64,000 bases of DNA, from assembly GCF_900102165.1 (NCBI RefSeq), contig NZ_FNBD01000004.1, positions 62,001 to 126,000 of the forward strand, read 5' to 3'. Positions within the stretch are counted from its first letter, which is position 1; every line of letters begins with the position of its first letter. The stretch comes from Cellulophaga baltica (GTDB lineage Bacteria > Bacteroidota > Bacteroidia > Flavobacteriales > Flavobacteriaceae). This document shows, piece after piece, positions 51,633 through 61,956 of this stretch. The position numbers were made by a program, and so were the translations under genes. A model generated the notes under the pieces. That model had not been told where the DNA came from, ran no database searches, and was given only the letters and a program-made list of their open reading frames with translations.

Positions 51633-52727
51633 ATGAAAGCAGGAATCGTAGGATTGCCAAACGTGGGAAAATCCACGCTATTTAATTGTTTGTCGAATGC
51701 AAAGGCACAAAGTGCAAATTTTCCATTTTGTACTATAGAACCCAATATAGGTGTGGTGAATGTTCCTGATCCTAGGTTACAAAAATTAGAAGAGTTAGTA
51801 AATCCAGAACGCGTATTGCCTGCTACAGTTGATATTGTAGATATTGCGGGATTAGTAAAAGGAGCAAGTAAAGGAGAAGGTTTAGGAAATCAGTTCTTAG
51901 GCAATATCCGCGAAACAGATGCTATTTTGCATGTGTTGCGTTGTTTTGATAATGATAATATAGTACATGTTGATGGATCTGTAGACCCTATTAGGGATAA
52001 GGAAACTATTGATATGGAGTTGCAGTTAAAGGATTTGGAAACTGTAGATAAAAAACTTGAAAAAGTAAAAAGAGCAGCTAAAACAGGTAATAAGGACGCT
52101 CAGAAAGAAGAAGCTGTCTTGTTGGCTATAAAAAAAGGACTTGAGGAAGGTACTTCGGTTAGAGCAATCACAATTTCTAAAGAAGATCATAAAGAGTTTG
52201 TGCATCCTTTACAGTTTATTACAGATAAGCCAGTAATGTATGTTTGTAATGTAGATGAGGAAAGTGCCGTAGAAGGTAATGCTTACGTTGATAAAGTAAA
52301 ATCGGCGGTAGCGCATGAAAATGCAGAAGTTATTTTCTTAGCGGTAGGTACAGAAGCAGACATTACAGAATTAGAAACCTATGAAGAACGTCAAATGTTT
52401 TTAGAAGATTTGGGGTTGTCAGAACCTGGGTCAGGTAAATTAATACGTGGAGCGTATAAACTCTTGAATTTAGAGACTTATTTTACAGCTGGTGTTAAAG
52501 AAGTTCGGGCTTGGACTATTCCTGTAGGGGCTACTGCGCCTCAGGCTGCGGGAGTTATTCATACTGATTTTGAGAAAGGATTTATCCGTGCAGAAGTTAT
52601 CGCTTATGATGATTATGTGGCTCATGGTAGTGAAGCCAAAGTAAAGGAGGCAGGAAAGATGCGTGTTGAGGGTAAAGAATATATTGTTAAAGATGGGGAT
52701 GTAATGCACTTTAGATTTAATGTGTAA
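51633..52727 (+). CDS. ychF: Redox-regulated ATPase YchF
   Basis: Obg-family P-loop protein that hydrolyses ATP and associates with ribosomes. From the ATG at 51633 the length is 364 residues, the family norm (a TTG directly upstream is in frame). P-loop GLPNVGKST (residues 7-15), G3 region [20 protein letters not shown], and NVDE in place of the GTP-specific NKxD, explaining ATP preference; TGS domain at the C terminus. Housekeeping gene, with a Bacteroidota promoter in front. Confidence 0.97.
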   Translation: MKAGIVGLPNVGKSTLFNCLSNAKAQSANFPFCTIEPNIGVVNVPDPRLQKLEELVNPERVLPATVDIVDIAGLVKGASKGEGLGNQFLGNIRETDAILHVLRCFDNDNIVHVDGSVDPIRDKETIDMELQLKDLETVDKKLEKVKRAAKTGNKDAQKEEAVLLAIKKGLEEGTSVRAITISKEDHKEFVHPLQFITDKPVMYVCNVDEESAVEGNAYVDKVKSAVAHENAEVIFLAVGTEADITELETYEERQMFLEDLGLSEPGSGKLIRGAYKLLNLETYFTAGVKEVRAWTIPVGATAPQAAGVIHTDFEKGFIRAEVIAYDDYVAHGSEAKVKEAGKMRVEGKEYIVKDGDVMHFRFNV

Positions 52728-52803
52728 GAACTCATTTTTGGGTGTCGTATTTTGGTAGCTTAAGCAGGTTTAAAATAGTATCATCTCTTTTAAATTTGTT
52801 TAG

Positions 52804-53712
52804 ATGTTTAAGAATTCATCGGCAACAAGTTTAGGAATTATATTTGCCATTTTAGGTGTAGTCCTTTTTTCTGCTAAAGCGGTAATTGTAAAACTTGCCT
52901 ATCAATATAAAGTAGACTATCTAACACTTCTGCTCCTAAGAATGGTATTTTCCTTTCCATTTTATTTGGTAATAGCACTTTGGAAAAAACCAGCACAACC
53001 AGAAATAATCAAGAAACGTGATTGGTTCTGGTTGTTCTTTTTTGGTTTTATTGGGTATTATTTAGCTAGTTTGTTTGATTTTATGGGGCTCCAATATATT
53101 AAAGCAGGTCTAGAGCGCATTATACTTTTTGTGTACCCTACTATTGTCGTACTAATTTCTTGGTTAGTTTTTAAAAAGAAGCTCAGTAGAAATCAATTTT
53201 TAGCACTTTTAATCACCTATTCAGGTGTTGTTGTTGCGTTTTGGGATGAGATAGGCTTAAAAGGAGAAGGTTCAATTTTAGGAGGTTTTTTGATTTTATT
53301 AAGTGCTATTACCTATGCATCTTACCTTGTGGGTAGCGGGTGGTTAATTCCAAAATTTGGAGCGCTTCAGTTTACCTCTTATGCCATGATTGTTTCAACT
53401 ACAATTGTGGTGTTCCATTTTTTGATAGCAGGAAATTATACTCTTTTTGAGTATCCTAAAGAAGTGTATTATTTAGGGCTTTCAATGGCTATTTTTTGCA
53501 CCTTGATACCTTCGTTTTTAGTTTCGGCCGCAATTGATAGGCTAGGGGCGTCAACGTTTTCTATGTTCGGTAGTTTGGGACCGGTAGCTACAATTTTGCT
53601 GGCATTTGCTTTTTTAGATGAACGAGTTACATTCTTGCAGGCAATAGGGATGTGTATCGTTCTTTTTGGTGTAACTTTGGTAGCAATCCAAAAACGTAAA
53701 AAAATAAAGTAG
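52804..53712 (+). CDS. EamA/DMT-family transporter
   Basis: A 302-residue inner-membrane protein with about ten hydrophobic helices in two EamA repeats (first about 10-142, second about 157-295; 'GASTFSMFGSLGPVATILLAFAFLDERVTFLQAIGMCIVLFGV' closes the second). Members export metabolites or amino acids; the substrate cannot be predicted. Confidence 0.88.
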   Translation: MFKNSSATSLGIIFAILGVVLFSAKAVIVKLAYQYKVDYLTLLLLRMVFSFPFYLVIALWKKPAQPEIIKKRDWFWLFFFGFIGYYLASLFDFMGLQYIKAGLERIILFVYPTIVVLISWLVFKKKLSRNQFLALLITYSGVVVAFWDEIGLKGEGSILGGFLILLSAITYASYLVGSGWLIPKFGALQFTSYAMIVSTTIVVFHFLIAGNYTLFEYPKEVYYLGLSMAIFCTLIPSFLVSAAIDRLGASTFSMFGSLGPVATILLAFAFLDERVTFLQAIGMCIVLFGVTLVAIQKRKKIK

Positions 53713-53893
53713 TCCAAAATTGTCTACTTTAGAAAACTATGAGGTAAAACCTTTAAAAAATAGTTGAATGATCATGAAATTTTAGCATTATCAGCAAAAA
53801 GTATTTTGCTATTGTTGATTACTTTCGTTTCAGGATGTTTCATCTTTCAATTACACTTGTTATATTAGCAACACTTTCGAAGAAATCCCAAAC

Positions 53894-55750
53894 ATGTCAG
53901 AAAATACACAATACACAGAAGATAATATCCGTTCACTCGATTGGAAAGAACATATTCGTATGCGTCCTGGTATGTATATTGGAAAGCTAGGAGATGGTTC
54001 TTCTGCAGATGATGGTATTTATATTTTACTTAAAGAAGTTGTAGATAATTGTATTGATGAATTTGTAATGGGCTCTGGTAGAACCATTGATATTACTATA
54101 AAAGATAATTTAGTATCTGTCCGGGATTACGGTCGTGGTATTCCATTGGGTAAAGTTGTAGATGTTGTGTCTAAAATGAATACCGGTGGTAAGTATGATT
54201 CTCGAGCATTTAAAAAATCGGTAGGATTAAATGGGGTAGGTACTAAAGCAGTAAATGCGCTTTCTACCTTTTTTAAAGTAGAGTCCTCAAGGGATAGTCA
54301 ATTAAAGACGGCAGAATTTCATCAAGGAAATTTAGTTCAAGAAGAAGGTCCAAATGACACTTCAAAAAGAAAAGGAACCAAAGTATCTTTTATTCCTGAT
54401 GAAATTATTTTCAAAAAATATAAGTACAGGAATGAGTATATAGAACGTATGCTTAAAAACTATGTGTATCTAAATCCTGGATTAACGATAGTTTTTAATG
54501 GTGAAAAGTTTCACTCCGAAAATGGATTGAAGGACCTTTTGGAGGATAATAACAATATGGAAGACATGTTGTATCCTATTATCCATTTAAAAGGTGATGA
54601 CATAGAAGTGGCTATTACACATAGTAAAACACAATATAGTGAAGAGTATCATTCCTTTGTAAACGGGCAGCATACAACGCAGGGGGGTACCCATCAATCG
54701 GCATTTAGAGAAGCAATTGCGAAGACTATTCGTGACTTTTATGGCAAAAGTTATGATGCTTCAGATATCCGAAAGTCTATTGTTTCGGCGATTGCTATTA
54801 AAGTAATGGAGCCTGTCTTTGAAAGTCAGACTAAAACTAAGTTGGGTTCTACTGATATGGGGGGTGAATTTCCTACCGTAAGAACCTATATAAATGATTT
54901 TATAGGAACCAAATTAGATAACTATTTACATAAGAATCCTGATACGGCAGAAAAGCTACAGCGTAAAATTATGCAGGCAGAGAAAGAGCGTAAAGATCTT
55001 TCGGGGATTCGAAAATTAGCTAGAGATAGAGCTAAGAAGTCTAATTTGCACAATAAAAAGTTGCGTGATTGTCGTGTACACTTAGGTGATATTAAAAATA
55101 CGCGTTATTTAGAAAGTACATTATTTATCACGGAGGGAGATTCTGCATCAGGATCAATAACAAAATCCAGAGACGTAAATACACAAGCAGTATTTAGTCT
55201 TAGAGGTAAGCCTTTGAACTCATACGGCATGAGTAAAAAAATTGTGTATGAGAATGAAGAGTTCAATTTATTGCAAGCGGCATTAAATATTGAAGATTCG
55301 ATGGAGGATTTGAGATACAACAAAATTGTAATAGCAACAGATGCCGATGTTGATGGTATGCACATTCGTTTGCTGTTAATTACATTCTTCCTGCAGTTCT
55401 TCCCTGAATTGATAAAAGAGAATCACCTTTATATTTTACAAACCCCATTATTTAGAGTTAGAAATAAGAAGCAAACATTTTATTGCTACAGTCCAGAGGA
55501 GAAAAAAGCAGCAATGGAAGCATTGTCTGGCAAACCAGAAATTACCCGATTTAAGGGATTGGGTGAAATTTCTCCAGATGAATTCAAACACTTTATTGGT
55601 GAGGATATTCGTTTAGAACCTGTAATGTTAGATAAGACCATGTCTATAGAGTCCCTACTGGAGTTTTATATGGGTAAAAATACACCAGACCGCCAAAAAT
55701 TTATTATAGAAAATCTTAAAGTAGAGTTAGACCTTATTGAGGATAACTAA
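53894..55750 (+). CDS. parE: DNA topoisomerase IV subunit B
   Basis: ATPase subunit of topoisomerase IV, which separates daughter chromosomes. The 618-residue protein has a GHKL ATP site ([36 protein letters not shown]), transducer domain, and TOPRIM region ([22 protein letters not shown]). Length is below GyrB of the same group and the gene is 31 bp upstream of parC, so ParE is the right assignment. Confidence 0.95.
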   Translation: MSENTQYTEDNIRSLDWKEHIRMRPGMYIGKLGDGSSADDGIYILLKEVVDNCIDEFVMGSGRTIDITIKDNLVSVRDYGRGIPLGKVVDVVSKMNTGGKYDSRAFKKSVGLNGVGTKAVNALSTFFKVESSRDSQLKTAEFHQGNLVQEEGPNDTSKRKGTKVSFIPDEIIFKKYKYRNEYIERMLKNYVYLNPGLTIVFNGEKFHSENGLKDLLEDNNNMEDMLYPIIHLKGDDIEVAITHSKTQYSEEYHSFVNGQHTTQGGTHQSAFREAIAKTIRDFYGKSYDASDIRKSIVSAIAIKVMEPVFESQTKTKLGSTDMGGEFPTVRTYINDFIGTKLDNYLHKNPDTAEKLQRKIMQAEKERKDLSGIRKLARDRAKKSNLHNKKLRDCRVHLGDIKNTRYLESTLFITEGDSASGSITKSRDVNTQAVFSLRGKPLNSYGMSKKIVYENEEFNLLQAALNIEDSMEDLRYNKIVIATDADVDGMHIRLLLITFFLQFFPELIKENHLYILQTPLFRVRNKKQTFYCYSPEEKKAAMEALSGKPEITRFKGLGEISPDEFKHFIGEDIRLEPVMLDKTMSIESLLEFYMGKNTPDRQKFIIENLKVELDLIEDN

Positions 55751-55781
55751 TTATAAACCAAAATAATACGATTCTTTCTGC

Positions 55782-58448
55782 ATGGAAGAGAATGAAGAGC
55801 TTAACGAAGAACATTTAGAGCCTCAAGATCATCAAGAGAACAGTCAAGATTCCCTAACTAAAGTTACAGGAATGTATAAAGATTGGTTCTTAGATTATGC
55901 TTCTTATGTAATTTTAGAGCGTGCAGTGCCAGCAATTGAAGATGGTTTTAAGCCAGTTCAAAGGCGTATTATGCATGCCTTAAAAGAATTAGATGACGGC
56001 CGTTATAATAAAGTAGCAAATGTGGTAGGGCACACGATGCAGTATCACCCACATGGTGATGCTAGTATTGCAGATGCTATGGTGCAAATTGGACAAAAAG
56101 ATTTGTTGATAGATACTCAAGGTAACTGGGGTAATATTTTAACAGGAGATAGTGCGGCGGCATCTCGTTATATTGAAGCACGATTATCAAAATTTGCCTT
56201 GGAAGTTGTTTTTAGCCCTAAGATTACTGAATGGCAATCTTCCTATGACGGTCGTAAAAAAGAGCCTACTAATTTACCCGTTAAGTTTCCCTTGCTATTA
56301 GCGCAAGGTGCAGAGGGTATTGCTGTTGGCTTGTCTACCAAAGTATTGCCGCATAACTTTATAGAATTGATAGATTCGTCTATTAAACATTTAAAAGGTC
56401 AGAAATTTACTATTTACCCAGACTTTCCAACATCGGGAATTATAGATGTTAGTAATTATAATGATGGTATAAGAGGTGGTAAGATACGGGTTAGAGCAAA
56501 AATTTCTCAATTAGACAAAAGTACGCTGGTTATTAATGAGATACCTTATGGTACTAATACCTCTTCTTTAATAGATTCTATCTTAAAAGCTAATGAAAAG
56601 GGCAAAATAAAGATTCGTAAAATTGAAGATAATACTGCTGCAGATGTAGAAATTCTAATTCATTTACCTTCTGGCTTGTCACCAGATAAAACCATAGATG
56701 CCTTATATGCTTTTACAGCATGTGAATCTTCAATATCTCCTTTAGGGTGTATTATTGAAGATAATAAGCCTTTGTTTATTGGGGTTACAGAAATGTTGCA
56801 GCGTTCTACGGATTATACGGTAGAATTGCTAAGAGCAGAGCTAGAGGTGCAACTAAGAGAACTTGAGGAGCAGTGGCACTTTGCTTCTTTAGAGCGAATT
56901 TTTATAGAAAACCGAATTTACCGCGATATAGAGGAGCAGGAAACTTGGGAAGGTGTTATTAAGGCTATTGATGATGGTTTAAAACCACATATAAAGCATT
57001 TAAAACGTGCTGTTACCGAAGAAGATATTGCGCGTTTAACGGAAATTAGAATAAAACGTATTTCTAAATTTGATATTGATAAAGCGCAGCAGCTTATAGA
57101 TAGTTTAGAAGAAAGAATTGCTGAAGTAAAAAATAATTTGGAGCATATTATTGAATTTGCTATTGATTATTTCAAAAACTTAAAAACAAAATACGGTAAG
57201 GATAGAGAACGTAAGTCGGAAATTAGAATTTTTGACGATATAGAAGCTACTAAGGTGGTGATTAGAAATACGAAGCTGTACGTTAATCGAGAAGAAGGTT
57301 TTATAGGAACTTCTTTGAAGCGTGATGAGTATGTGGCGGAGTGTAGTGATATTGACGATATCATTGTTATGACTAAAGCAGGAGAGATGATGATCACAAA
57401 GGTTGATTCTAAGACCTTTGTAGGTAAAAATATCATTCATGCTGCTATATTTAAGAAAAAAGATAAGCGCACCATTTACAATATGGTGTATAAGGATGGT
57501 AAAGGTGGTCCTAGTTATATTAAAAGATTTTATGTGACGGGTGTTACGCGTGATAAAATGTATGACTTAACAAATGGCAGTGCCAACTCTGATGTGTTGT
57601 ACTTTTCTGAAAATCCTAATGGAGAAGCAGAGGTGATTTCGGTATTATTACGCCAAGCGGGTAGTATTAAGAAATTAAAGTGGGATATAGATTTTGCTGA
57701 TGTACTAATAAAAGGTAGGGCATCAAAAGGAAATATTGTTACAAAATACCCTGTAAAGCGTATTGAGTTGAAAGAGAAAGGTGTTTCTACATTGAAACCA
57801 CGTAAAATTTGGTTTGATGATGTGGTAAGACGTTTAAATGTTGATGGCAGGGGTGAACTTTTAGGAGAGTTTAGGGGAGAAGATAGACTTCTTGTAGTAA
57901 CTCAAAAAGGATATGTGAAAACCTTTTTGCCGGAAATGACGACGCACTTTGATGAGGACATGATTGTTTTAGAGAAGTGGATTCCCAATAAGCCTTTATC
58001 TTCTATTTATTATGAAGGTGAAAAAGACCGGTATTACATCAAGCGTTTCTTGGTCGAAAATGAAAATAAGGACGAATTGTTTATTTCTGAACATCCAAAA
58101 TCTGTTTTAGAAATTGTTTCTACAGATTGGCGTCCGGTATTTGAAATTGAGTTTTCAAAACCTAGAGGCAAGGAACAAAAACCGAATCAAACTATTGATG
58201 TAGAAGATTTTATAGCGGTTAAGGGAATAAAAGCTTTAGGTAATCAGGTAACTGCAGAAAAGATAAAGAATGTAGATGCGTTAGAGCCTTTAGAGTATAG
58301 TAGTCCTGAGGCTCCTGAAGAAAAGGAATCTAAACTGATTGATGGAAATTCTGAAGAAGGACAAACGGATTCTGATGCACAGGTGTCAAAATCTAATGAT
58401 GATACGGATAAAGAGGGTGATTCCAATTCTCAAGCAACCTTATTTTAA
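55782..58448 (+). CDS. parC: DNA topoisomerase IV subunit A
   Basis: Breakage-reunion subunit, 888 residues. The QRRIMHAL block, 'YHPHGDASIADAMV', and the catalytic Arg129-Tyr130 in SAAASRYIEARLS are intact. The C-terminal beta-pinwheel is present but the GyrA box (QRRGGKG) is absent, consistent with ParC. The last about 60 residues are acidic, low complexity (Ser/Glu/Asp/Asn). It is followed within 12 bp by mscL. Confidence 0.95.
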   Translation: MEENEELNEEHLEPQDHQENSQDSLTKVTGMYKDWFLDYASYVILERAVPAIEDGFKPVQRRIMHALKELDDGRYNKVANVVGHTMQYHPHGDASIADAMVQIGQKDLLIDTQGNWGNILTGDSAAASRYIEARLSKFALEVVFSPKITEWQSSYDGRKKEPTNLPVKFPLLLAQGAEGIAVGLSTKVLPHNFIELIDSSIKHLKGQKFTIYPDFPTSGIIDVSNYNDGIRGGKIRVRAKISQLDKSTLVINEIPYGTNTSSLIDSILKANEKGKIKIRKIEDNTAADVEILIHLPSGLSPDKTIDALYAFTACESSISPLGCIIEDNKPLFIGVTEMLQRSTDYTVELLRAELEVQLRELEEQWHFASLERIFIENRIYRDIEEQETWEGVIKAIDDGLKPHIKHLKRAVTEEDIARLTEIRIKRISKFDIDKAQQLIDSLEERIAEVKNNLEHIIEFAIDYFKNLKTKYGKDRERKSEIRIFDDIEATKVVIRNTKLYVNREEGFIGTSLKRDEYVAECSDIDDIIVMTKAGEMMITKVDSKTFVGKNIIHAAIFKKKDKRTIYNMVYKDGKGGPSYIKRFYVTGVTRDKMYDLTNGSANSDVLYFSENPNGEAEVISVLLRQAGSIKKLKWDIDFADVLIKGRASKGNIVTKYPVKRIELKEKGVSTLKPRKIWFDDVVRRLNVDGRGELLGEFRGEDRLLVVTQKGYVKTFLPEMTTHFDEDMIVLEKWIPNKPLSSIYYEGEKDRYYIKRFLVENENKDELFISEHPKSVLEIVSTDWRPVFEIEFSKPRGKEQKPNQTIDVEDFIAVKGIKALGNQVTAEKIKNVDALEPLEYSSPEAPEEKESKLIDGNSEEGQTDSDAQVSKSNDDTDKEGDSNSQATLF

Positions 58449-58459
58449 AACCGATTATT

Positions 58460-58885
58460 TTGAAGAAGTTTTTTCAAGAGTTTAAAAGTTTTGCTATTAA
58501 AGGTAATTTAATAGATATTGCTGTTGGGGTTATCATAGGAGCCGCTTTTAATAACGTGGTTAATGTGCTGGTGAAAAAGATTTTAATGCCACCGCTTTCA
58601 TTGTTAACAGAAGGGGTTAACCTTCATGAGAAGAAGTATGTTTTAAGGCAGGCTACTGAGGTAAGTGCAGAAGTAGCAATTGGTTATGGGGAGTTGGTAG
58701 AAGTGTTAATTGACTTTGTAATTGTTGCATTTACCATTTTTGTTGTGGTAAAGGGGTTTAATAGATTTAAAACTAAAGCCCAGGATCCTAAAAATAAAAA
58801 CGTAGAAACACCTCGGGAAATAGAACTTTTATCGAATCTGGAAAAGCTTATGCAGGAACAAAATGAGCTGCTAAAGAAAAAGTAA
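58460..58885 (+). CDS. mscL: Large-conductance mechanosensitive channel
   Basis: A 141-residue emergency osmotic release valve. N-terminal amphipathic helix then first transmembrane helix 'GNLIDIAVGVIIGAAFNNVVNVLVKKILMPP', periplasmic loop, second helix 'VLIDFVIVAFTIFVVVKGFNRF', and a charged cytoplasmic C-terminal helix. Starts with TTG at 58460, the only start that gives the full N-terminal helix, 11 bp after parC. Confidence 0.93.
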   Translation: MKKFFQEFKSFAIKGNLIDIAVGVIIGAAFNNVVNVLVKKILMPPLSLLTEGVNLHEKKYVLRQATEVSAEVAIGYGELVEVLIDFVIVAFTIFVVVKGFNRFKTKAQDPKNKNVETPREIELLSNLEKLMQEQNELLKKK

Positions 58886-58961
58886 TTCGGTAAATTAAAA
58901 TGTTAAACAAAGTGTGCATTCACTAGGAATAGTGGTATTTTTGAAAAATTAAAATTTTTAA

Positions 58962-59921
58962 ATGGAATTAACGAATCCTTTAGTGTACGGTGCGCCGTGC
59001 TTTATTATCTTTATTTTATTAGAACTTACGTATAGCAAAAACCATGATGAGCTTCATGATTTATATGATTGGAAAGACCTTTTTGCAAGTGGTTTTATGG
59101 GTGTTGGTTCCGCTATTCTGGCGGCACTTCTAAAAGTTGTTTCGGCGATTGTAATTTTTACCTATGTGTTTGAGTTGTTTAATCCAGAGGTAAATGGTAA
59201 AAACATAAATATTCTTGGATATGAGTCGTTCAAGTATGTTTGGTATGTATGGTTGCTTTGTCAATTAGCAGATGATTTTACGTATTATTGGTTTCATAGA
59301 GCTAATCATGAGATAAGAATACTGTGGGCAGCTCATATTGTTCACCATTCTTCAGATAACTTTAACTTGGGTACTGCGGTTCGTAATGGTTGGTTTACAC
59401 TTTTATATAAGCCATTATTTTATATGTGGATGCCAGCAATTGGTTTTAGGCCAGAAATGGTAGTTTTTTGTTTAGGGATAGAAGCGTTATGGCAATTTCA
59501 GCTTCATACAGTTTTGCTTCCGAAACTTGGTATTTTTGAAAAATTTATGAATACGCATACAATGCATCAAGTGCATCATGCACAGAATGTGGAGTATTTA
59601 GATAAAAACCACGGTGGGTTTTTAAATATTTTTGATAGAATGTTTGGTACATGGTTGCCTTTAGATGATAGTATTGACGTTAAATACGGTGTTATTCATG
59701 CACCTAGTTCTAACAATCCAATTGTTATTCTTACACATGAGTTTAAGGATATTTGGACAGATATGAAGAAATCTCCAAAATTATCGCATAAGCTTATGTA
59801 TATATTTGGCCCTCCAGGTTGGAGTCACGATGGAAGTACATTAACAGTTAAACAGCAACAGCGCTTGTTTAAGGACCATGAGCGTAAAAATCCAGAGGTT
59901 GCTTACAGTCGGCCTAATTAA
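58962..59921 (+). CDS. Sterol desaturase / fatty-acid hydroxylase family protein
   Basis: A 319-residue membrane protein with four or five hydrophobic segments and the di-iron histidine clusters HRANHEIRILWAAHIVHHS and HTHTMHQVHHAQN. The C-terminal region contains 'GPPGWSHDGSTLTVKQQQRLF'. Related in class to, but much different from, the protein at 11568-12446. Probably hydroxylates a lipid; substrate unknown. It ends at a strong terminator. Confidence 0.87.
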   Translation: MELTNPLVYGAPCFIIFILLELTYSKNHDELHDLYDWKDLFASGFMGVGSAILAALLKVVSAIVIFTYVFELFNPEVNGKNINILGYESFKYVWYVWLLCQLADDFTYYWFHRANHEIRILWAAHIVHHSSDNFNLGTAVRNGWFTLLYKPLFYMWMPAIGFRPEMVVFCLGIEALWQFQLHTVLLPKLGIFEKFMNTHTMHQVHHAQNVEYLDKNHGGFLNIFDRMFGTWLPLDDSIDVKYGVIHAPSSNNPIVILTHEFKDIWTDMKKSPKLSHKLMYIFGPPGWSHDGSTLTVKQQQRLFKDHERKNPEVAYSRPN

Positions 59922-59943
59922 GTAGTTTTAAGTATAAAATATA

Positions 59944-59977
59944 AAAAACTTACACGGTATCGTGTAAGTTTTTTTTT
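59944..59977 (+). terminator. Terminator after the hydroxylase gene
   Basis: AACTTACACG and CGTGTAAGTT pair perfectly around GTAT and lead into nine T. Confidence 0.9.
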
Positions 59978-60781
59978 ATTCAATGATGAATGATTTTTTT
60001 AAATAGCTTAATTAAATATGCTACCAATATGATTTTAAGACTTCTATTGGTGGAGTTTGTTATGAAAGATGCTTGGATAGCTTTGGAGGATATGAAAATT
60101 CCGTCTGAAAGTCTTGGCGTCTTTAGGTCCCTTTCTTATAATTCAATTTTAGGACTAGAAGTCCAAATGTCATTTTTAGTGTTGTAGCTAAAAATTTGAA
60201 TGCCTCTGTCTTTATGAGTTTTGATTTTTCATAAATCACTATTAATAAAAGTTATATAACACAAATCACCTTCCGTATCTTACCATTGTCAATAAAAAAA
60301 TAACGGTACGGGCTCTTGGTGGACTGAGGTTATGTTAGATTCTTCGTTCTCTAAACGAAAATCATAGGGTTTTATGAGTTTTTCAGAGCATAGGTAGTAT
60401 ATTGGTTAATGAAAGTCAAATCCAGCCTTATTTGAGCTAAAAAGCACCTCTAAGCTTCTTTTATTACGTATTGAAGGTAGGGCTCATAGTTTAATGGTAT
60501 TGCATCCTTAATTGAAATGGCGGCAATAAAAGTGTGGATGGTAAAAGTGATTACCAAAACCTATCTTTTAATAATCGATAACGTATACATATTTGTTCAC
60601 GGTTTTAGTGAAAGCCTTACTGAGTTAAATGCGACTGAGCATTTGATTACATTAACTTCATGTAGCTTTTGAATCGTAATTAAAAAGTGAAAAAATTAGC
60701 TACACGCTTCATGTGCAAGTGATTAATTAATTGAAGGCTTTACTTTTAGTGTTGGAGAACTAATACGTGAAAATATAATAA
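59978..60781. other. Intergenic region without supportable gene
   Basis: About 800 bp with frequent stops in all frames and no recognised domain. Only a 65-codon frame (59990-60187) is open and it shows no family resemblance. At about 60479-60510 the text GGGCTCATAGTTTAATGGTA resembles a tRNA 5' half, but no anticodon arm or T-arm follows. TGTAGCT at 60661-60667 and AGCTACA at 60698-60704 form a spaced inverted repeat. The region may be a decayed gene or hold an undetected RNA. Confidence 0.5.
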
Positions 60782-61141
60782 TTAGTTCCTTACCGCAGTC
60801 CCTTTAGATTTCTGGCTTTTGCCCACAATACCATATTCGAATAAATAGGAGTTTTTAGTGGTAGAAAGTATTTTGTAATGAATGGGAGTTTTTTGATCAC
60901 TTGGGTTTAAAATAAACTCACAATCATTCAACCATCTAACAGTGGCGGTGTCTACTTTGTTGTCATACCGTTCAATGCTGTAGGCATCAGTTCTTGTAAA
61001 TGAGCTGACCTTTTTCTCTCCGTTTACAGTGTATTCAAAAGTGAAGTCGCCTGTTTTAAATGATTTGCAATCGCGTTCTGGCTGGTAGCAAGCGCTTAAA
61101 ACGATACATAAGACTAGGCCTAATAAAATTCGTGTTCCCAT
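60782..61141 (-). CDS. Small lipoprotein of unknown function
   Basis: A 119-residue lipoprotein: lipobox LSAC (Cys18), then 'YQPERDCKSFKTGDFTFEYTVNGEKKVSSFTRT' and a predicted beta-rich domain ('ATVRWLNDCEFILNP'). Two further Cys in the mature part (CKSF, DCEF) could form a disulfide. From memory, members of this family in flavobacterial genomes carry the name 'DNA topoisomerase IV', very likely a propagated error from the neighbouring parEC genes; nothing here resembles a topoisomerase. Confidence 0.78.
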   Translation of the reverse strand: MGTRILLGLVLCIVLSACYQPERDCKSFKTGDFTFEYTVNGEKKVSSFTRTDAYSIERYDNKVDTATVRWLNDCEFILNPSDQKTPIHYKILSTTKNSYLFEYGIVGKSQKSKGTAVRN

Positions 61142-61202
61142 AGGTGCAAATTAAAGAAATTTTGTTGGGATGTACTAGGGTAGCTATGACTTAAAACGTG
61201 TG

Positions 61203-61661
61203 TTAAAGCTGATAGGCTTCAAAACTTCCATCGTCATAAAATAAAATAACTTTTTCAATCACTTTTTTTCCATCTCGTTTTTTTTCAACTAGCTTTTCTT
61301 TGAATTCTAAAGGGAGTTGTGGTGGTGTAACTGGGGCTTGAGTTTTTTCAGGAGTGGTCTTTTTGACCTCAGGAATGGGAGCTGGAGGAGGTGTGATTTG
61401 GGGGGCTGAAGGTGGTGGAAGTTGCTTTTCGGGTTTATGAGGAAATGTGCCTTTTCCGTTTAATAGCCAGTAAAGGTTTACTTCAGGATAAGCATTTACA
61501 ACTTTCATAACAAATTCCAGACTAGGCTTGTTTCGGCCCGAAAGCAAGTGAGATATACTAGAGCGTTGTACGGAAACTTTGTCAGCAAAAACCGCAGCGG
61601 ATAAGCTATAGTATTCCAGTATTTTTTCTAGTCTTTTTATGAATTCCTCCGAGTTTACCAT
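61203..61661 (-). CDS. XRE-type helix-turn-helix protein with proline-rich linker
   Basis: A 152-residue DNA-binding protein from the ATG at 61661 (an in-frame TTG lies 9 bp upstream). N-terminal HTH_3 domain at about 6-68: 'SAAVFADKVSVQRSSISHLLSGRNKPSLEFVMKVVNAYPEV'. A Pro/Thr/Lys-rich linker (about 77-118, many PP and PxP) leads to a short C-terminal segment 'KVIEKVILFYDDGSFEAYQL'. No catalytic domain or toxin partner is seen. Possible operator: tandem TGTTACAAA repeats just upstream at 61682-61699. Confidence 0.85.
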   Translation of the reverse strand: MVNSEEFIKRLEKILEYYSLSAAVFADKVSVQRSSISHLLSGRNKPSLEFVMKVVNAYPEVNLYWLLNGKGTFPHKPEKQLPPPSAPQITPPPAPIPEVKKTTPEKTQAPVTPPQLPLEFKEKLVEKKRDGKKVIEKVILFYDDGSFEAYQL

Positions 61662-61681
61662 TGTAAACAAAATTTATGTGA

Positions 61682-61699
61682 TGTTACAAATGTTACAAA
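61682..61699. promoter_or_regulatory. Tandem 9-bp repeat upstream of the XRE gene
   Basis: TGTTACAAA twice in direct order; the minus-strand -7-like TACCTTTG (61703-61696) overlaps it, and TTGTAAAC at 61661-61668 is a partial inverted copy. A plausible autoregulatory site. Confidence 0.4.
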
Positions 61700-61926
61700 G
61701 GTAAACAAATGCTATTTTCACGGGTTTATGAATCTATTTTTTGAATAAACACTTGATATAATACAATTTAATATGCTGAAATACGGATACATAACGTATA
61801 AACATTGTATTTCGCTATATGACACTCTTTTTTAAGTTACAATTGTATTATTTACAGTGCAAATATAGTAAAATACTGTATAGAAATGTAAATTACGTAG
61901 TATACAATTGTAAATTATTAAGGTGT

Positions 61927-61934
61927 TACTTTTG
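61927..61934 (+). promoter_or_regulatory. Candidate -7 box for the M14 peptidase gene
   Basis: TACTTTTG matches TAnnTTTG, 22 bp before the ATG at 61957. The upstream TTG is only 15 nt away, shorter than usual. A palindrome TACAATTGTA appears nearby at about 61904-61913. Confidence 0.45.
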
Positions 61935-61956
61935 TATCAAACTAGTTGTGAATTTT

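Noticed and set aside
57167-57440. Two overlapping minus-strand frames within parC
   Set aside because: Antisense shadows with no domain and in mutual conflict.
59990-60187. 65-codon open frame after the hydroxylase terminator
   Set aside because: No family resemblance, poor codon pattern, no promoter; I treat it as a chance frame in a gene-free stretch.
60479-60510. tRNA-like 5' half (GGGCTCATAGTTTAATGGTA)
   Set aside because: No matching anticodon arm, T-arm or 3' acceptor strand follows, so not a tRNA gene.
61819-61956. 46-residue N-terminal extension of the M14 gene
   Set aside because: Composition is unlike a protein start, and the -7 box TACTTTTG lies inside the stretch; the ATG at 61957 is a better start.
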